Source: Lachnospiraceae bacterium
Lineage (GTDB): Bacteria; Bacillota; Clostridia; Lachnospirales; Lachnospiraceae
Direction: 5' to 3'
Assembly: GCA_910576335.1 (NCBI GenBank)
Contig: CAJTIU010000007.1
Location: forward strand, 62,001 to 126,000
Length of the DNA: 64,000 nucleotides
Both the position numbers and the translations under genes were made by a program. The number at the start of each line of letters is the position of its first letter. Within the stretch, counting starts at the first letter, position 1. Below are positions 50,863-58,768 of the stretch, one piece after another. Below the pieces are notes generated by a model. The model saw only the letters and a program-made list of their open reading frames with translations, was not told where the DNA came from and made no database searches.

Positions 50863-50947
50863 AATTTACCTCCATTTTTATCAATTTGCAAAAAGGACAC
50901 AATATAATTTGGTTTTGCATTTTTAGTCTATCACAGGAGGATACATC

Positions 50948-50997
50948 TTTCAATTGGGGACGGGGCATTTTTAAAAATACCCCGTCCCCAATTGAAA
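50948..50997. repeat. GGGGACGGGG palindrome, copy 6
   Basis: A 50-bp palindrome with one mismatch: half-site TTTCAATTGGGGACGGGGCA then TTTTT. Unlike the other copies it lies upstream of genes on both sides (cyclophilin leftward, nth rightward), not at a gene end. Confidence 0.92.
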
Positions 50998-51113
50998 GGT
51001 GAGGATTATTTTGATAGAATAGGTATAGCTTTTAGCCATGAAGGAATTCGATTGGAGAAACCGGTTTCAAATTGGACAAGAGTAATGAGAAGATAATATG
51101 ATAAGGAGATACT

Positions 51114-51752
51114 ATGAGAAAAAGGGAGTTAGCGCTTGAGGTAATTGACAGACTGAAAAAAGAATATCCGGATGCCGGCTGTACCCTTGATTATGACCAG
51201 GCGTGGAAGCTTCTGGTCAGTGTCCGTCTGGCAGCACAGTGTACGGATGCAAGGGTAAATGTTGTGGTAGAAAAGCTTTATACCCGGTATCCGGATGTGG
51301 ATGCCCTGGCAGAGGCAGAGGTAGATGGCATTGAGGAGATTGTAAGGCCCTGCGGACTTGGAAAAAGTAAGGCGCGGGATATCAGTGCCTGCATGAAAAT
51401 TCTCCGGGATGAGTATGACGGTTATGTGCCAGATGATTTTAACGCACTTCTTAAGCTGCCGGGCGTTGGAAGAAAGAGTGCGAATCTGATTATGGGTGAT
51501 GTGTTTGGAAAGCCGGCAATCGTTACAGACACGCACTGTATCCGTCTCTGTAACCGCATCGGGCTTGTAAAGGATATAAAGGAGCCGAAAAAGGTGGAGA
51601 TGGAGCTTTGGAAGATAATTCCTCCGGAGGAGGGAAGTGATTTCTGCCACCGTCTCGTATATCATGGGAGGGATGTGTGTACGGCGAGGACGAAGCCTTA
51701 TTGTGAGAAATGTTGTCTGAATGATATCTGCAGGAAGCAGGGGATTAAGTGA
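51114..51752 (+). CDS. nth: Endonuclease III
   Basis: A 212-residue DNA glycosylase/AP lyase that removes oxidised pyrimidines. The helix-hairpin-helix is LLKLPGVGRKSANLI with catalytic Lys121, and the second catalytic residue is Asp139 in VTDTHCIRL. Four cysteines at the C-terminus (189, 197, 200, 206) would bind a 4Fe-4S cluster; the first gap is seven residues instead of the usual six. ATAAGGAG precedes ATG 51114. It is followed 21 bp later by a polysaccharide deacetylase gene, possibly on the same transcript. Confidence 0.94.
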   Translation: MRKRELALEVIDRLKKEYPDAGCTLDYDQAWKLLVSVRLAAQCTDARVNVVVEKLYTRYPDVDALAEAEVDGIEEIVRPCGLGKSKARDISACMKILRDEYDGYVPDDFNALLKLPGVGRKSANLIMGDVFGKPAIVTDTHCIRLCNRIGLVKDIKEPKKVEMELWKIIPPEEGSDFCHRLVYHGRDVCTARTKPYCEKCCLNDICRKQGIK

Positions 51753-51773
51753 GCATAGCGAGGAGGAATACCT

Positions 51774-52670
51774 ATGAATAAGAAAAAAAGATATTTGCTG
51801 ATTTTGTCATTGATGCTGACGGTCTGCTGCACACTGCCGGTAAATGCCGCGGCAAGGTTCAAAAAGGTTCCTGCGGATATGAGGGGTGCAGTGAAGGTAT
51901 CATCTGCTGCGATTCGTGAAAAGAAAGCGGGCAGATCCAGGGCGCTTCAAAAGCTGAGGTTTGGAGAGAAGATTCGCATACTGGGTCAGTCAGAGAAATG
52001 GTATGAGATAAAAAAAGGCTCTGTAAAGGGATACATGAAAAAGAGCGATGTGGTTATGTACAATAAAGAGAAAAAACACATCGCGCTTACCTTTGATGAC
52101 GGTCCCGGACTAAAGACAACCCCGAAGGTACTGAATGCACTGAAGAAAAATAAATGCAGGGCCACCTTTTTTCTTGTTGGCTCCAGTATCAATAGCAGTA
52201 CTGGTAATTTGCTGAAGAGAGAAGCAAAGCTTGGTTGTGAGACTGGAAACCATTCTTATTCGCATCCTCTGCTGACCGGGCTTGGGAGTGCCGCGGTGAG
52301 AAGCCAGTTTTCGAGGACGAATAAAAACATTAAGAAATATACTGGAAGGACTGCAACGGTGTGCCGCACTCCCTATGGGTCATCTAACGGCAGTGTACTT
52401 GGCGCAGCAGGGTGTCCCCATATTCTATGGTCAGTAGACACACTTGACTGGAAATACAGAAATACGGGCCGGCTTATTTCTTATGTGAATAGTAATGCAA
52501 GAGACGGTGCAATAGTGCTAATGCATGATATTCATATGAGCACAGCCAATGCCGTGGATAGTATCTGTAAGAACCTTAAGAAAAAAGGATATGAGATGGT
52601 GACGGTTACAGAGCTTGCCGCTATTAAGGGGAAAACAATGAGGGCAGGACGTACATATTATAGCTTTTGA
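51774..52670 (+). CDS. Polysaccharide deacetylase with SH3-like domain
   Basis: A 298-residue secreted enzyme. Residues 1-26 are a signal peptide ending in VNAAA. Residues about 35-95 form a bacterial SH3-like wall-binding domain (FGEKIRILGQSEKWYEIKKG). Residues 100-290 are a NodB deacetylase with motifs TFDDGPG (catalytic Asp and metal Asp), GNHSYSHP, RTPYG, WSVDTLDW and IVLMHDIH. It removes N-acetyl groups from peptidoglycan or a similar polymer on the cell surface. GAGGAGG precedes ATG 51774. It is not clear whether it shares the nth promoter. Confidence 0.93.
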   Translation: MNKKKRYLLILSLMLTVCCTLPVNAAARFKKVPADMRGAVKVSSAAIREKKAGRSRALQKLRFGEKIRILGQSEKWYEIKKGSVKGYMKKSDVVMYNKEKKHIALTFDDGPGLKTTPKVLNALKKNKCRATFFLVGSSINSSTGNLLKREAKLGCETGNHSYSHPLLTGLGSAAVRSQFSRTNKNIKKYTGRTATVCRTPYGSSNGSVLGAAGCPHILWSVDTLDWKYRNTGRLISYVNSNARDGAIVLMHDIHMSTANAVDSICKNLKKKGYEMVTVTELAAIKGKTMRAGRTYYSF

Positions 52671-52760
52671 CCAGAATTTTAAGGTTCTCTTAAGAAATTT
52701 TCGATTTGTTTTAGATATTAATCACACTTTGGACATAATTATCCTTTATACTTTAAGTCA

Positions 52761-52898
52761 GATAGTTGATAAACACATCAACTATCTCCCCCTCATAAAA
52801 GTAACGCATCGGGAATACCGATGCCGCACTTTACTCTCATTCCTTTAGATAACTATAACAACGACGAGAACCCGCAAGCCGCAAGGTGAGCGGGTTTT
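52761..52898 (+). ncRNA. Candidate structured leader or small RNA (three hairpins)
   Basis: Three hairpins follow one another: GATAGTTGAT/ATCAACTATC (52761-52786), GCATCGG/CCGATGC (52806-52824) and AACCCGC/GCGGGTT (52869-52896), the last running into TTTT like a terminator. It lies between the deacetylase gene and the IIC permease, about 120 bp before the latter, and a TATACT hexamer (52747-52752) sits just upstream. It could be an independent small RNA or an attenuated 5' leader. No known riboswitch recognised; 52671-52746 holds the TCTTAAGAAATTTT motif and no gene. Confidence 0.4.
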
Positions 52899-53020
52899 CG
52901 CTGTAATGGCGGAAATTGTTTAATGGTTTGACTTCATTTCCATTCTGTGGTAAACTTTTTTGAAGAATTACTGACAAGACACTTGTAATGGCAGATATAG
53001 CGCAGAAGGGATGAATGATT

Positions 53021-54085
53021 ATGGAAAGACTTAAGAAGGCCTTGGAACGTATTTTTATTGACGGACTGAGCGCAATGGCACAGGGATTATTTGCAACACT
53101 GATTATCGGAACGATTATCCAACAGATTGGCACGCTTATTGGCGGACCGGCGGGGAATATGATATTTGTAATCGGAAAGATCGCCGCATCACTTACTGGT
53201 GCCGGAATTGGGGCTGCAATCGCATATAAGTTTAAGGAAAGTCCTCTTGTTGCAGTGTCTGCAGCTACAGCAGGCATGGCGGGCGGTTTTGCGGGCAAAA
53301 TTCTGGCAGGGACGGTGCTTGTGGACGGTGCCATCGTCTATGCGGGGCCGGGAGAGCCGCTTGGGGCATTTATCGCGGCATATGTTGCCATCTTTTTCGG
53401 ACACCTGGTGTCAGGGCGTACGAAGGTGGATATTCTTGTAACTCCTGTTGTCTCAATCGGAACAGGGGCGGCAGTGGGGCTATTGCTGGGGCCTCCTATA
53501 TCCGGATTTATGTCATGGCTTGGCTCAATCATCAACTGGGGAACGGAACAGCAGCCATTTCTCATGGGGATTATCGTATCCGTATTGATGGGCATGATAC
53601 TGACGCTGCCGATAAGCTCTGCGGCACTTGGCGTGATCCTGAACCTGTCCGGGCTTGCAGCCGGCGCAGCAACAGTAGGGTGCTGCTGCAATATGGTAGG
53701 CTTTGCAGCAGCAAGCTATCGGGAAAATAAGATTGGAGGGCTTCTTGCACAGGGAATCGGTACTTCCATGCTCCAGGTGCCGAATATTGTAAGGAAGCCG
53801 GTTATATGGCTTCCGGTAATTATTTCAAGCGCGATCCTGGGACCAGTGGGAACTCTTGTATTTCATATGACAAGTAATGCAACAGGTTCTGGTATGGGGA
53901 CAGCCGGTCTGGTAGGACAGATCATGACCTGGCAGACAATGACAGAGACGGAGGCGGCAGCAGTTGTCCTTGTAAAAATACTGGTGATTCAGATTATCCT
54001 GCCGGCTGTCGTTACTCTTATCGTTTCAGAGCTTATGAGAAAGAAAGGAATAATCCGGCCAGGAGATATGAAGCTGGATTTATAA
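53021..54085 (+). CDS. PTS-type IIC permease (PTS_EIIC_2 family)
   Basis: A 354-residue membrane protein of the PTS_EIIC_2 family: about ten hydrophobic segments, Gly-rich throughout (IIGTIIQQIGTLIGGPAGNM; SLTGAGIGAAIAYKF; GPPISGFMSWLGSIINWGTE). No IIA or IIB gene is near, so it may use subunits from elsewhere or work without phosphorylation; the substrate is unknown. Either ATG 53015 or ATG 53021 could be used: AGAAGGG ends at 53010, giving spacings of 4 and 10, and I chose 53021. It follows the three-hairpin region, which may control it. Confidence 0.85.
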   Translation: MERLKKALERIFIDGLSAMAQGLFATLIIGTIIQQIGTLIGGPAGNMIFVIGKIAASLTGAGIGAAIAYKFKESPLVAVSAATAGMAGGFAGKILAGTVLVDGAIVYAGPGEPLGAFIAAYVAIFFGHLVSGRTKVDILVTPVVSIGTGAAVGLLLGPPISGFMSWLGSIINWGTEQQPFLMGIIVSVLMGMILTLPISSAALGVILNLSGLAAGAATVGCCCNMVGFAAASYRENKIGGLLAQGIGTSMLQVPNIVRKPVIWLPVIISSAILGPVGTLVFHMTSNATGSGMGTAGLVGQIMTWQTMTETEAAAVVLVKILVIQIILPAVVTLIVSELMRKKGIIRPGDMKLDL

Positions 54086-54095
54086 AGCGGTTTTT

Positions 54096-54120
54096 GCGAT
54101 ACTCATGGCCGTGAGTATAA
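54096..54120. repeat. ATACTCATG hairpin repeat, copy 2
   Basis: GCGATACTCATGGCC followed by GTGAGTAT folds as ATACTCA/TGAGTAT with a short loop. It matches the copy at 41491 in sequence and in position, directly downstream of a transporter gene. Confidence 0.4.
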
Positions 54121-54152
54121 AAACAGAAAGAACAAGGAGGATTCCAGGGAGA

Positions 54153-54677
54153 ATGACAGATACAGGAAGGATACATATTTATTATGGAAATGGAAAAGGG
54201 AAGACTACAGCTGCAATGGGACTGGTCATGCGGGCGGCAGGAACTGGTCTTCGCGTGCTTGTATTCCAGTTTTTAAAGGACAACACATCTGGTGAGCGGA
54301 TAGTGCTGGAAGGACTTGACAATGTAACCTGTCTTCCAGGAAAAGAAAATGTAAAGTTTTCCAGGCAGATGAGCAGTGGAGAAAAGGAAGAAGTAAAGCG
54401 TTATAATAACAAGGCGCTGGATGAGATTGCAAAACTTGCTGCCTCCTTTGACGTGCTTTTATTAGACGAGTCCTTGTGTGCCGTGAAGCTGGGACTTTTG
54501 AATGAGGATAAGCTGTCAGGCTTCCTTCAGCATAAGCCCAGAGGACTGGAGGTCATACTCACAGGCCACGCAGTATCAGAGAAGGTGCAGGCTCTGGCAG
54601 ATTATGTGACAGAGATCAGAAAAGTAAAGCATCCCTATGATAAAGGAGTGTCCTCCCGGCAGGGCATTGAATATTAG
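54153..54677 (+). CDS. cobO: Corrinoid adenosyltransferase (CobA/BtuR family)
   Basis: A 174-residue ATP:co(I)rrinoid adenosyltransferase that attaches the adenosyl group to make coenzyme B12. The Walker A is GNGKGKTTAAMG near the start, then LRVLVFQFLKDNTSGERIVL, the Walker-B-like FDVLLLDESLCAVKLGLL, and LEVILTGHAVSEKVQALADY. Start chosen at ATG 54153, where family homology begins (TGRIHIYYGNGKGK), with AAGGAGG 12 bases upstream. No other B12 gene and no cobalamin riboswitch is visible here. 54678-54804 holds a short spacer with a TATACT hexamer. Confidence 0.9.
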   Translation: MTDTGRIHIYYGNGKGKTTAAMGLVMRAAGTGLRVLVFQFLKDNTSGERIVLEGLDNVTCLPGKENVKFSRQMSSGEKEEVKRYNNKALDEIAKLAASFDVLLLDESLCAVKLGLLNEDKLSGFLQHKPRGLEVILTGHAVSEKVQALADYVTEIRKVKHPYDKGVSSRQGIEY

Positions 54678-54804
54678 ACGCAGCTATCCCACATGCGGAA
54701 AGTTATTAAATATATATGAAATCCGGCACAGAAGCAGCAAAATATGTTATACTAATAGCAGTGCGAAAGCTCACTCTTCGGGTTAAAAGGAGGAGGGGTG
54801 ATAT

Positions 54805-55455
54805 ATGCAGAATGCAATAAAAAGCTATGAAGATGTGGACAGCTGGAAGACTGTTATGTTTTTATACTCATCGGCATTAAAAGAGGTGGGAACAAAGCTT
54901 GAGATATTGAATGACGAATTTCAGCATGTACACCAGTATAATCCAATCGAACATATTAAGACAAGAGTAAAGTCAGCAGAAAGTATTGTAAAAAAGCTAA
55001 AGAAATACGGTTACGAAACATCCATTGAGAACATGGTAAAATACGTAAATGATATTGCGGGCGTGCGTCTGATCTGTTCCTTTACGTCAGATATTTACCG
55101 TCTTGCAGAGATGATTGGAAATCAAAGTGATTTGAAAGTATTATCAATCAAAGACTATATTAAAAACCCGAAGGCAAGCGGATATAAAAGCTATCATATG
55201 CTGGTATCTGTTCCTATTTTTTTGTCAGACAGTGTGGTGGACACCAAGGTAGAGATACAGATACGGACCATAGCCATGGATTTTTGGGCGAGCCTTGAGC
55301 ACAAGATTTATTACAAATTTGAGGGGAACGCGCCAGATTACATCAGCAGAGATTTACGTGAATGCGCTGAGATGGTATCGTCACTGGATGAAAAGATGCT
55401 CACACTCAACGAAGCAATCAAATTATGTCTGGAAAATGCCTCAAAAGGAGAATGA
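54805..55455 (+). CDS. Small alarmone synthetase (GTP pyrophosphokinase family)
   Basis: A 216-residue RelQ/YjbM-like enzyme making (p)ppGpp from ATP and GDP/GTP. The synthetase motifs are present: HIKTRVKSAESIVKKLKKYG, VNDIAGVRLICSFTSDIYRL, KASGYKSYHMLVSVPIF and VEIQIRTIAMDFWASLEHK. No hydrolase domain. AGGAGGAGGG precedes ATG 54805. The SfsA-MutY fusion begins 6 bp after its stop with a ribosome site inside this gene, so stringent-response synthesis and DNA repair are on one transcript. Confidence 0.93.
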   Translation: MQNAIKSYEDVDSWKTVMFLYSSALKEVGTKLEILNDEFQHVHQYNPIEHIKTRVKSAESIVKKLKKYGYETSIENMVKYVNDIAGVRLICSFTSDIYRLAEMIGNQSDLKVLSIKDYIKNPKASGYKSYHMLVSVPIFLSDSVVDTKVEIQIRTIAMDFWASLEHKIYYKFEGNAPDYISRDLRECAEMVSSLDEKMLTLNEAIKLCLENASKGE

Positions 55456-55461
55456 TTCATT

Positions 55462-57216
55462 ATGCAATACCAGAACATTACTAAAGCCATTTTCCAGAAC
55501 CGCCCCAACCGCTTTATTGCCCATGTGGATCTGGACGGAAAGGAAGAGATTGTTCACGTAAAAAACACAGGCCGGTGTGCCGAGCTTTTAATCCCCGGCA
55601 CTCCGGTCTACATACAGGACACATTACAATCAAATCCCTCGCGGAAAACCCGCTGGGATTTGATTTGTGTACAGAAGGGTTCCCGTCTGATTAACATGGA
55701 TTCCCAGGTTCCCAATAAGGTGGTAAAGGAGTGGCTTGAAAAGGAATGCCTTTTCACAGGTATTACTCAGATCCGCCCGGAATACACATATGGAAATTCC
55801 CGCATTGACCTTTACGTGGAAGCTCAGGGGCGGAGAATTCTGATCGAGGTAAAGGGCGTAACACTGGAGGAGGAAGGCATCGTACGTTTCCCGGATGCGC
55901 CGAGCGAGCGCGCGGTGAAGCATGTAACGGAGCTTATGAGGGCAGTAAAGGAGGGGTATGAAGCCTACGTTTTTTTTGTTATCCAGATGAAGGACGTCTG
56001 CTGCTTCATGCCCAATACAGATACACATCCACAGTTCGCAGAGGCGCTTCGTGAGGCGGAAAAGGTAGGTGTAAAGCTGCTGGCTTACGACTGCAAGGTG
56101 ACGAAGGACAGCATACAGATCGCCGGTGAAGTTCCGGTTGTCCTGGACGCCCAGGATCCTTTTGACTCCCTTCCAAAGGATATGATCCGGTGGTACAGGA
56201 GGAACAAAAGAGACCTCCCCTGGAGGAATACAAAGGATGCTTACCATATCTGGGTTTCCGAGATTATGCTGCAGCAGACACGGGTGGAGGCTGTAAAGCC
56301 CTACTATGAAAGATTTCTGAACGAGCTGCCAACAGTAGAAGCACTGGCAGAGGCTCCTGAGGACAGGCTGTTAAAATTATGGGAAGGACTGGGATATTAC
56401 AACCGGGTGCGCAATATGCAAAAAGCAGCCAGGCAGATCATGGTAGATTATCATGGCAGGTTTCCGGACACTTATGAAGAGATCCTTACCCTGACCGGCA
56501 TCGGAAATTATACTGCAGGCGCCATCAGTTCTTTTGCCTACGGAATCCCCGAACCCGCCGTGGACGGGAATGTACTTCGCGTCATCACAAGAATCACAGG
56601 AAACCGCAGCGATATCATGCAGCAGAAGACCAGAAAGAGCATAGAGGAAGAACTTCGAAGAATTATTCCCGCGGAAGATGCCGGAGACTTTAATCAGGCT
56701 CTTATTGAACTGGGGGCGATCGTCTGCGTACCGAACGGAGAGCCTAGATGCAAAGAGTGTCCGGCCTGCAGATACTGCGCTGCAAGAAAAGAAGGATGTA
56801 CCCATGAAATTCCTGTAAAGGCAAAAAAGAAAGCAAGGAGAATCGAAAAGAAAACAATCCTTCTGTTTTGCGATGAAGACAAACTTGCCATCGGAAAACG
56901 TCCGGAAAAAGGCCTTCTGGCCGGCCTGTACGAGCTGCCGTCCGTGGAAGGGCATCTGAATACAGACGAAGTAACAAGATATAGTAAAAGCATAGGACTG
57001 ATGCCGGTCCGTGTCAGAAAGCTTCCTGACGCAAAGCATATATTCAGCCATGTGGAATGGCATATGACAGGTTACGCAATACAGGTGGATGAACTGGAAA
57101 AAACGAACAGAAGAGAACTTTTATTTATCCATCTAGAGGAAATACAGAAAGAATATCCGGTTCCATCGGCATTCGAAAAGTATATTCAGTTGGGGACTGG
57201 GCATTTTTCACCATAG
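55462..57216 (+). CDS. SfsA-MutY fusion: nuclease joined to adenine glycosylase
   Basis: A 584-residue protein in one frame. Residues 1-230 are SfsA (RPNRFIAHVDLDG; nuclease core Asp116 in SRIDLYVEAQG, Glu129-Lys131 in ILIEVKG; PDAPSERAVKHV). Residues about 232-575 are MutY, which removes adenine opposite 8-oxoguanine: catalytic Glu267 in IWVSEIMLQQTRV, hairpin LTGIGNYTAGAISSF, Asp368 in AVDGNVLRV, cluster Cys422/430/433/439, and the C-terminal NUDIX-like recognition domain with HIFSHVEWHMTGY. The last residues (QLGTGHFSP) come from a palindromic repeat. Ribosome site AAGGAG lies in the alarmone synthetase gene. Confidence 0.92.
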   Translation: MQYQNITKAIFQNRPNRFIAHVDLDGKEEIVHVKNTGRCAELLIPGTPVYIQDTLQSNPSRKTRWDLICVQKGSRLINMDSQVPNKVVKEWLEKECLFTGITQIRPEYTYGNSRIDLYVEAQGRRILIEVKGVTLEEEGIVRFPDAPSERAVKHVTELMRAVKEGYEAYVFFVIQMKDVCCFMPNTDTHPQFAEALREAEKVGVKLLAYDCKVTKDSIQIAGEVPVVLDAQDPFDSLPKDMIRWYRRNKRDLPWRNTKDAYHIWVSEIMLQQTRVEAVKPYYERFLNELPTVEALAEAPEDRLLKLWEGLGYYNRVRNMQKAARQIMVDYHGRFPDTYEEILTLTGIGNYTAGAISSFAYGIPEPAVDGNVLRVITRITGNRSDIMQQKTRKSIEEELRRIIPAEDAGDFNQALIELGAIVCVPNGEPRCKECPACRYCAARKEGCTHEIPVKAKKKARRIEKKTILLFCDEDKLAIGKRPEKGLLAGLYELPSVEGHLNTDEVTRYSKSIGLMPVRVRKLPDAKHIFSHVEWHMTGYAIQVDELEKTNRRELLFIHLEEIQKEYPVPSAFEKYIQLGTGHFSP

Positions 57217-57276
57217 CGTACCTCGTACCTCAAAAGCTCCAGTGGAGCTTTTGAGGTGAAAAATCTCCGCCCCCAA
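57190..57276. repeat. GGGGACGGGG-type palindrome, copy 7, with inserted hairpin
   Basis: Outer arms TTGGGGACTGGGCATTTTTC and its near-inverse ending CCCCCAA flank a second perfect hairpin, ACCTCAAAAGCTCCA (57227-57241) with TGGAGCTTTTGAGGT (57243-57257). The left arm encodes the last residues of the SfsA-MutY protein. It is a composite or expanded member of the family. Confidence 0.85.
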
Positions 57277-57284
57277 TTTGGACT

Positions 57285-57686
57285 TTACATATTTTTATAC
57301 TCAGCAACTGAACGGTCAAAACCTGCAATGTGGGTATAAAACCATTTCACAACATTTTCCTCTACCTTTTTGACAAAAGCATCGGATGGGCCTTCTTCCT
57401 CCTGGAGCATCTCATCTAACTCCTTAATGGTCTGCTTGAAGCTGTCATGCTGTGCCTTATGCTTATCATAGCCGGGATAATTGATCTCCTGCTGAAGCTT
57501 CTCCTCTGCGTTGAAATGGAAATCGGTATAATCTGCAAGGTAATCTAGAGTCTTTACAGCCGTAACCTTTCCATTTTCTGCCTCGCAGCTGTCCAACAGC
57601 TTGTTGATCCTGTCAATCAGCTCCTTGTGCTGTGAATCGATGAGTTCATTTCCAGTAACCAGGTCTTCGCTAAATTCCGCTCTCAT
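57285..57686 (-). CDS. Bacteriohemerythrin
   Basis: A 133-residue non-heme di-iron oxygen-binding protein. The ligand pattern is complete: His in DSQHKELIDRIN, His and Glu in DFHFNAEEKLQ, His pair in DKHKAQHDSFKQ, and the last His in WFYTHIAGFD. It may scavenge oxygen or deliver it to other proteins in this anaerobe. The ATG at 57686 has AAGGAGGA 6 bases upstream; an upstream in-frame ATG at 57752 has none. Single gene, convergent with the SfsA-MutY gene and separated from it by repeat 7. Confidence 0.93.
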   Translation of the reverse strand: MRAEFSEDLVTGNELIDSQHKELIDRINKLLDSCEAENGKVTAVKTLDYLADYTDFHFNAEEKLQQEINYPGYDKHKAQHDSFKQTIKELDEMLQEEEGPSDAFVKKVEENVVKWFYTHIAGFDRSVAEYKNM

Positions 57687-57788
57687 AATGTTCCTCCTTC
57701 GGTTAAAAATAATTATCTCCAATATAATAATAAATTTTAAGATAGATGTCAAATGGGCTGGATGCCTTTCTGTGAACGGACGGCTAGT

Positions 57789-57922
57789 CGTTACTGTTCA
57801 CACAGGTCTGTGCATTTACTGCACAGACCGTAAGAAAGTAATTCAGGAGTGAGCAAATCCCATTCGCAGAGCGAATTTTAAATGGATTTGCGAATGTTAC
57901 TGTGAACGGAGTGAACAGTAAC
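57789..57922. repeat. 134-bp dispersed repeat, copy A
   Basis: This 134-bp sequence is nearly identical to the reverse complement of 61496-61629. It contains a hairpin GGTCTGTGCA/TGCACAGACC, the block GAGCAAATCCCATTCGC, the block AATTTTAAATGGATTTGCG and ends TGAACGGAGTGAACAGTAAC. It overlaps the end of the PAP2 gene and encodes its last 13 or so residues. The core hairpin also appears at 63929-63953. Confidence 0.85.
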
Positions 57923-58585
57923 GGCTAGTCCGTGAATCGTAACAGCCTTTTTGGTTTCCGTGGAATATACAAATGGATAGATGATGCATGCCATGGCAAA
58001 TGCCGCAATCACGTCTGTAACAGAATGCTGTTTTAGAAACATTGTGGACAGGATGATTAAGAATGACAGGCCATAAGAGGCATACTGAACCTTCTTATAT
58101 TTTTTCAGGGAGTGGCTGTGTGCAACTGCAGCGGCCGCACCGATCGAATTAAATACATGTATGCTTGGCAGTACATTCGTAGGGGTATCGGTCCGGTACA
58201 GCATGCGCACCAGATCTGTAAATATATTGTCCCTTGCAAATGTTTGCGGACGCAGATGAAGACCGTTCGGAAATACAGTGCATATGATAAGGAACAGGGT
58301 CATGCCTGTAAATAAAAATGCAGCAAACCGATAGAAGTCTCTTCGGCTTGTAAAAAAGAAATATCCGCCTACAGCCAGGATAAATACAAACCACAAAAAA
58401 TACGGGATAATGAAATATTCAATAAATGGAATATAGTCATCAAGCGGCGAGTGGATGATATAATAATGGATGTCCGGACGCCGCTCCAGATAGAGAAACC
58501 AGGGCATATAAATAAATCCGTATAATAACACCCATGCATGCCGGTACTTGTAAATGATCTGTTTTAATTTCTCTAATTTCTTCAT
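57878..58585 (-). CDS. PAP2-family membrane phosphatase
   Basis: A 235-residue membrane phosphatase (phosphatidic-acid-phosphatase type 2). Six hydrophobic segments; active-site pieces are PSIHVFNSIGAAAAVAHSHS (the SxxH motif) and FLKQHSVTDVIAAFAM (the HxxxD motif). It probably removes phosphate from lipid or isoprenoid phosphates. The last residues TVHSVHSNIRKSI are encoded by the 134-bp repeat, and IHGLAV just before is also found at the LarE end. The ATG at 58585 follows AAAGAGGGAT. It neighbours two other lipid genes on the same strand. Confidence 0.88.
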   Translation of the reverse strand: MKKLEKLKQIIYKYRHAWVLLYGFIYMPWFLYLERRPDIHYYIIHSPLDDYIPFIEYFIIPYFLWFVFILAVGGYFFFTSRRDFYRFAAFLFTGMTLFLIICTVFPNGLHLRPQTFARDNIFTDLVRMLYRTDTPTNVLPSIHVFNSIGAAAAVAHSHSLKKYKKVQYASYGLSFLIILSTMFLKQHSVTDVIAAFAMACIIYPFVYSTETKKAVTIHGLAVTVHSVHSNIRKSI

Positions 58586-58768
58586 GAAAATCCCTCTTTA
58601 ACAATTGCAAATATTTGTATAACTATTCAGTATCTTCACAGTTGTACGCGAACCTGCTGAATAGTTATCCGTTCCATTTTGTATTATAGCATGAAAGAAA
58701 AAAATCAACAAGAAGGTTCATGATTTCTTAATGAGATCTTCATAAATTATTGTTACTGTTCACTTCAT

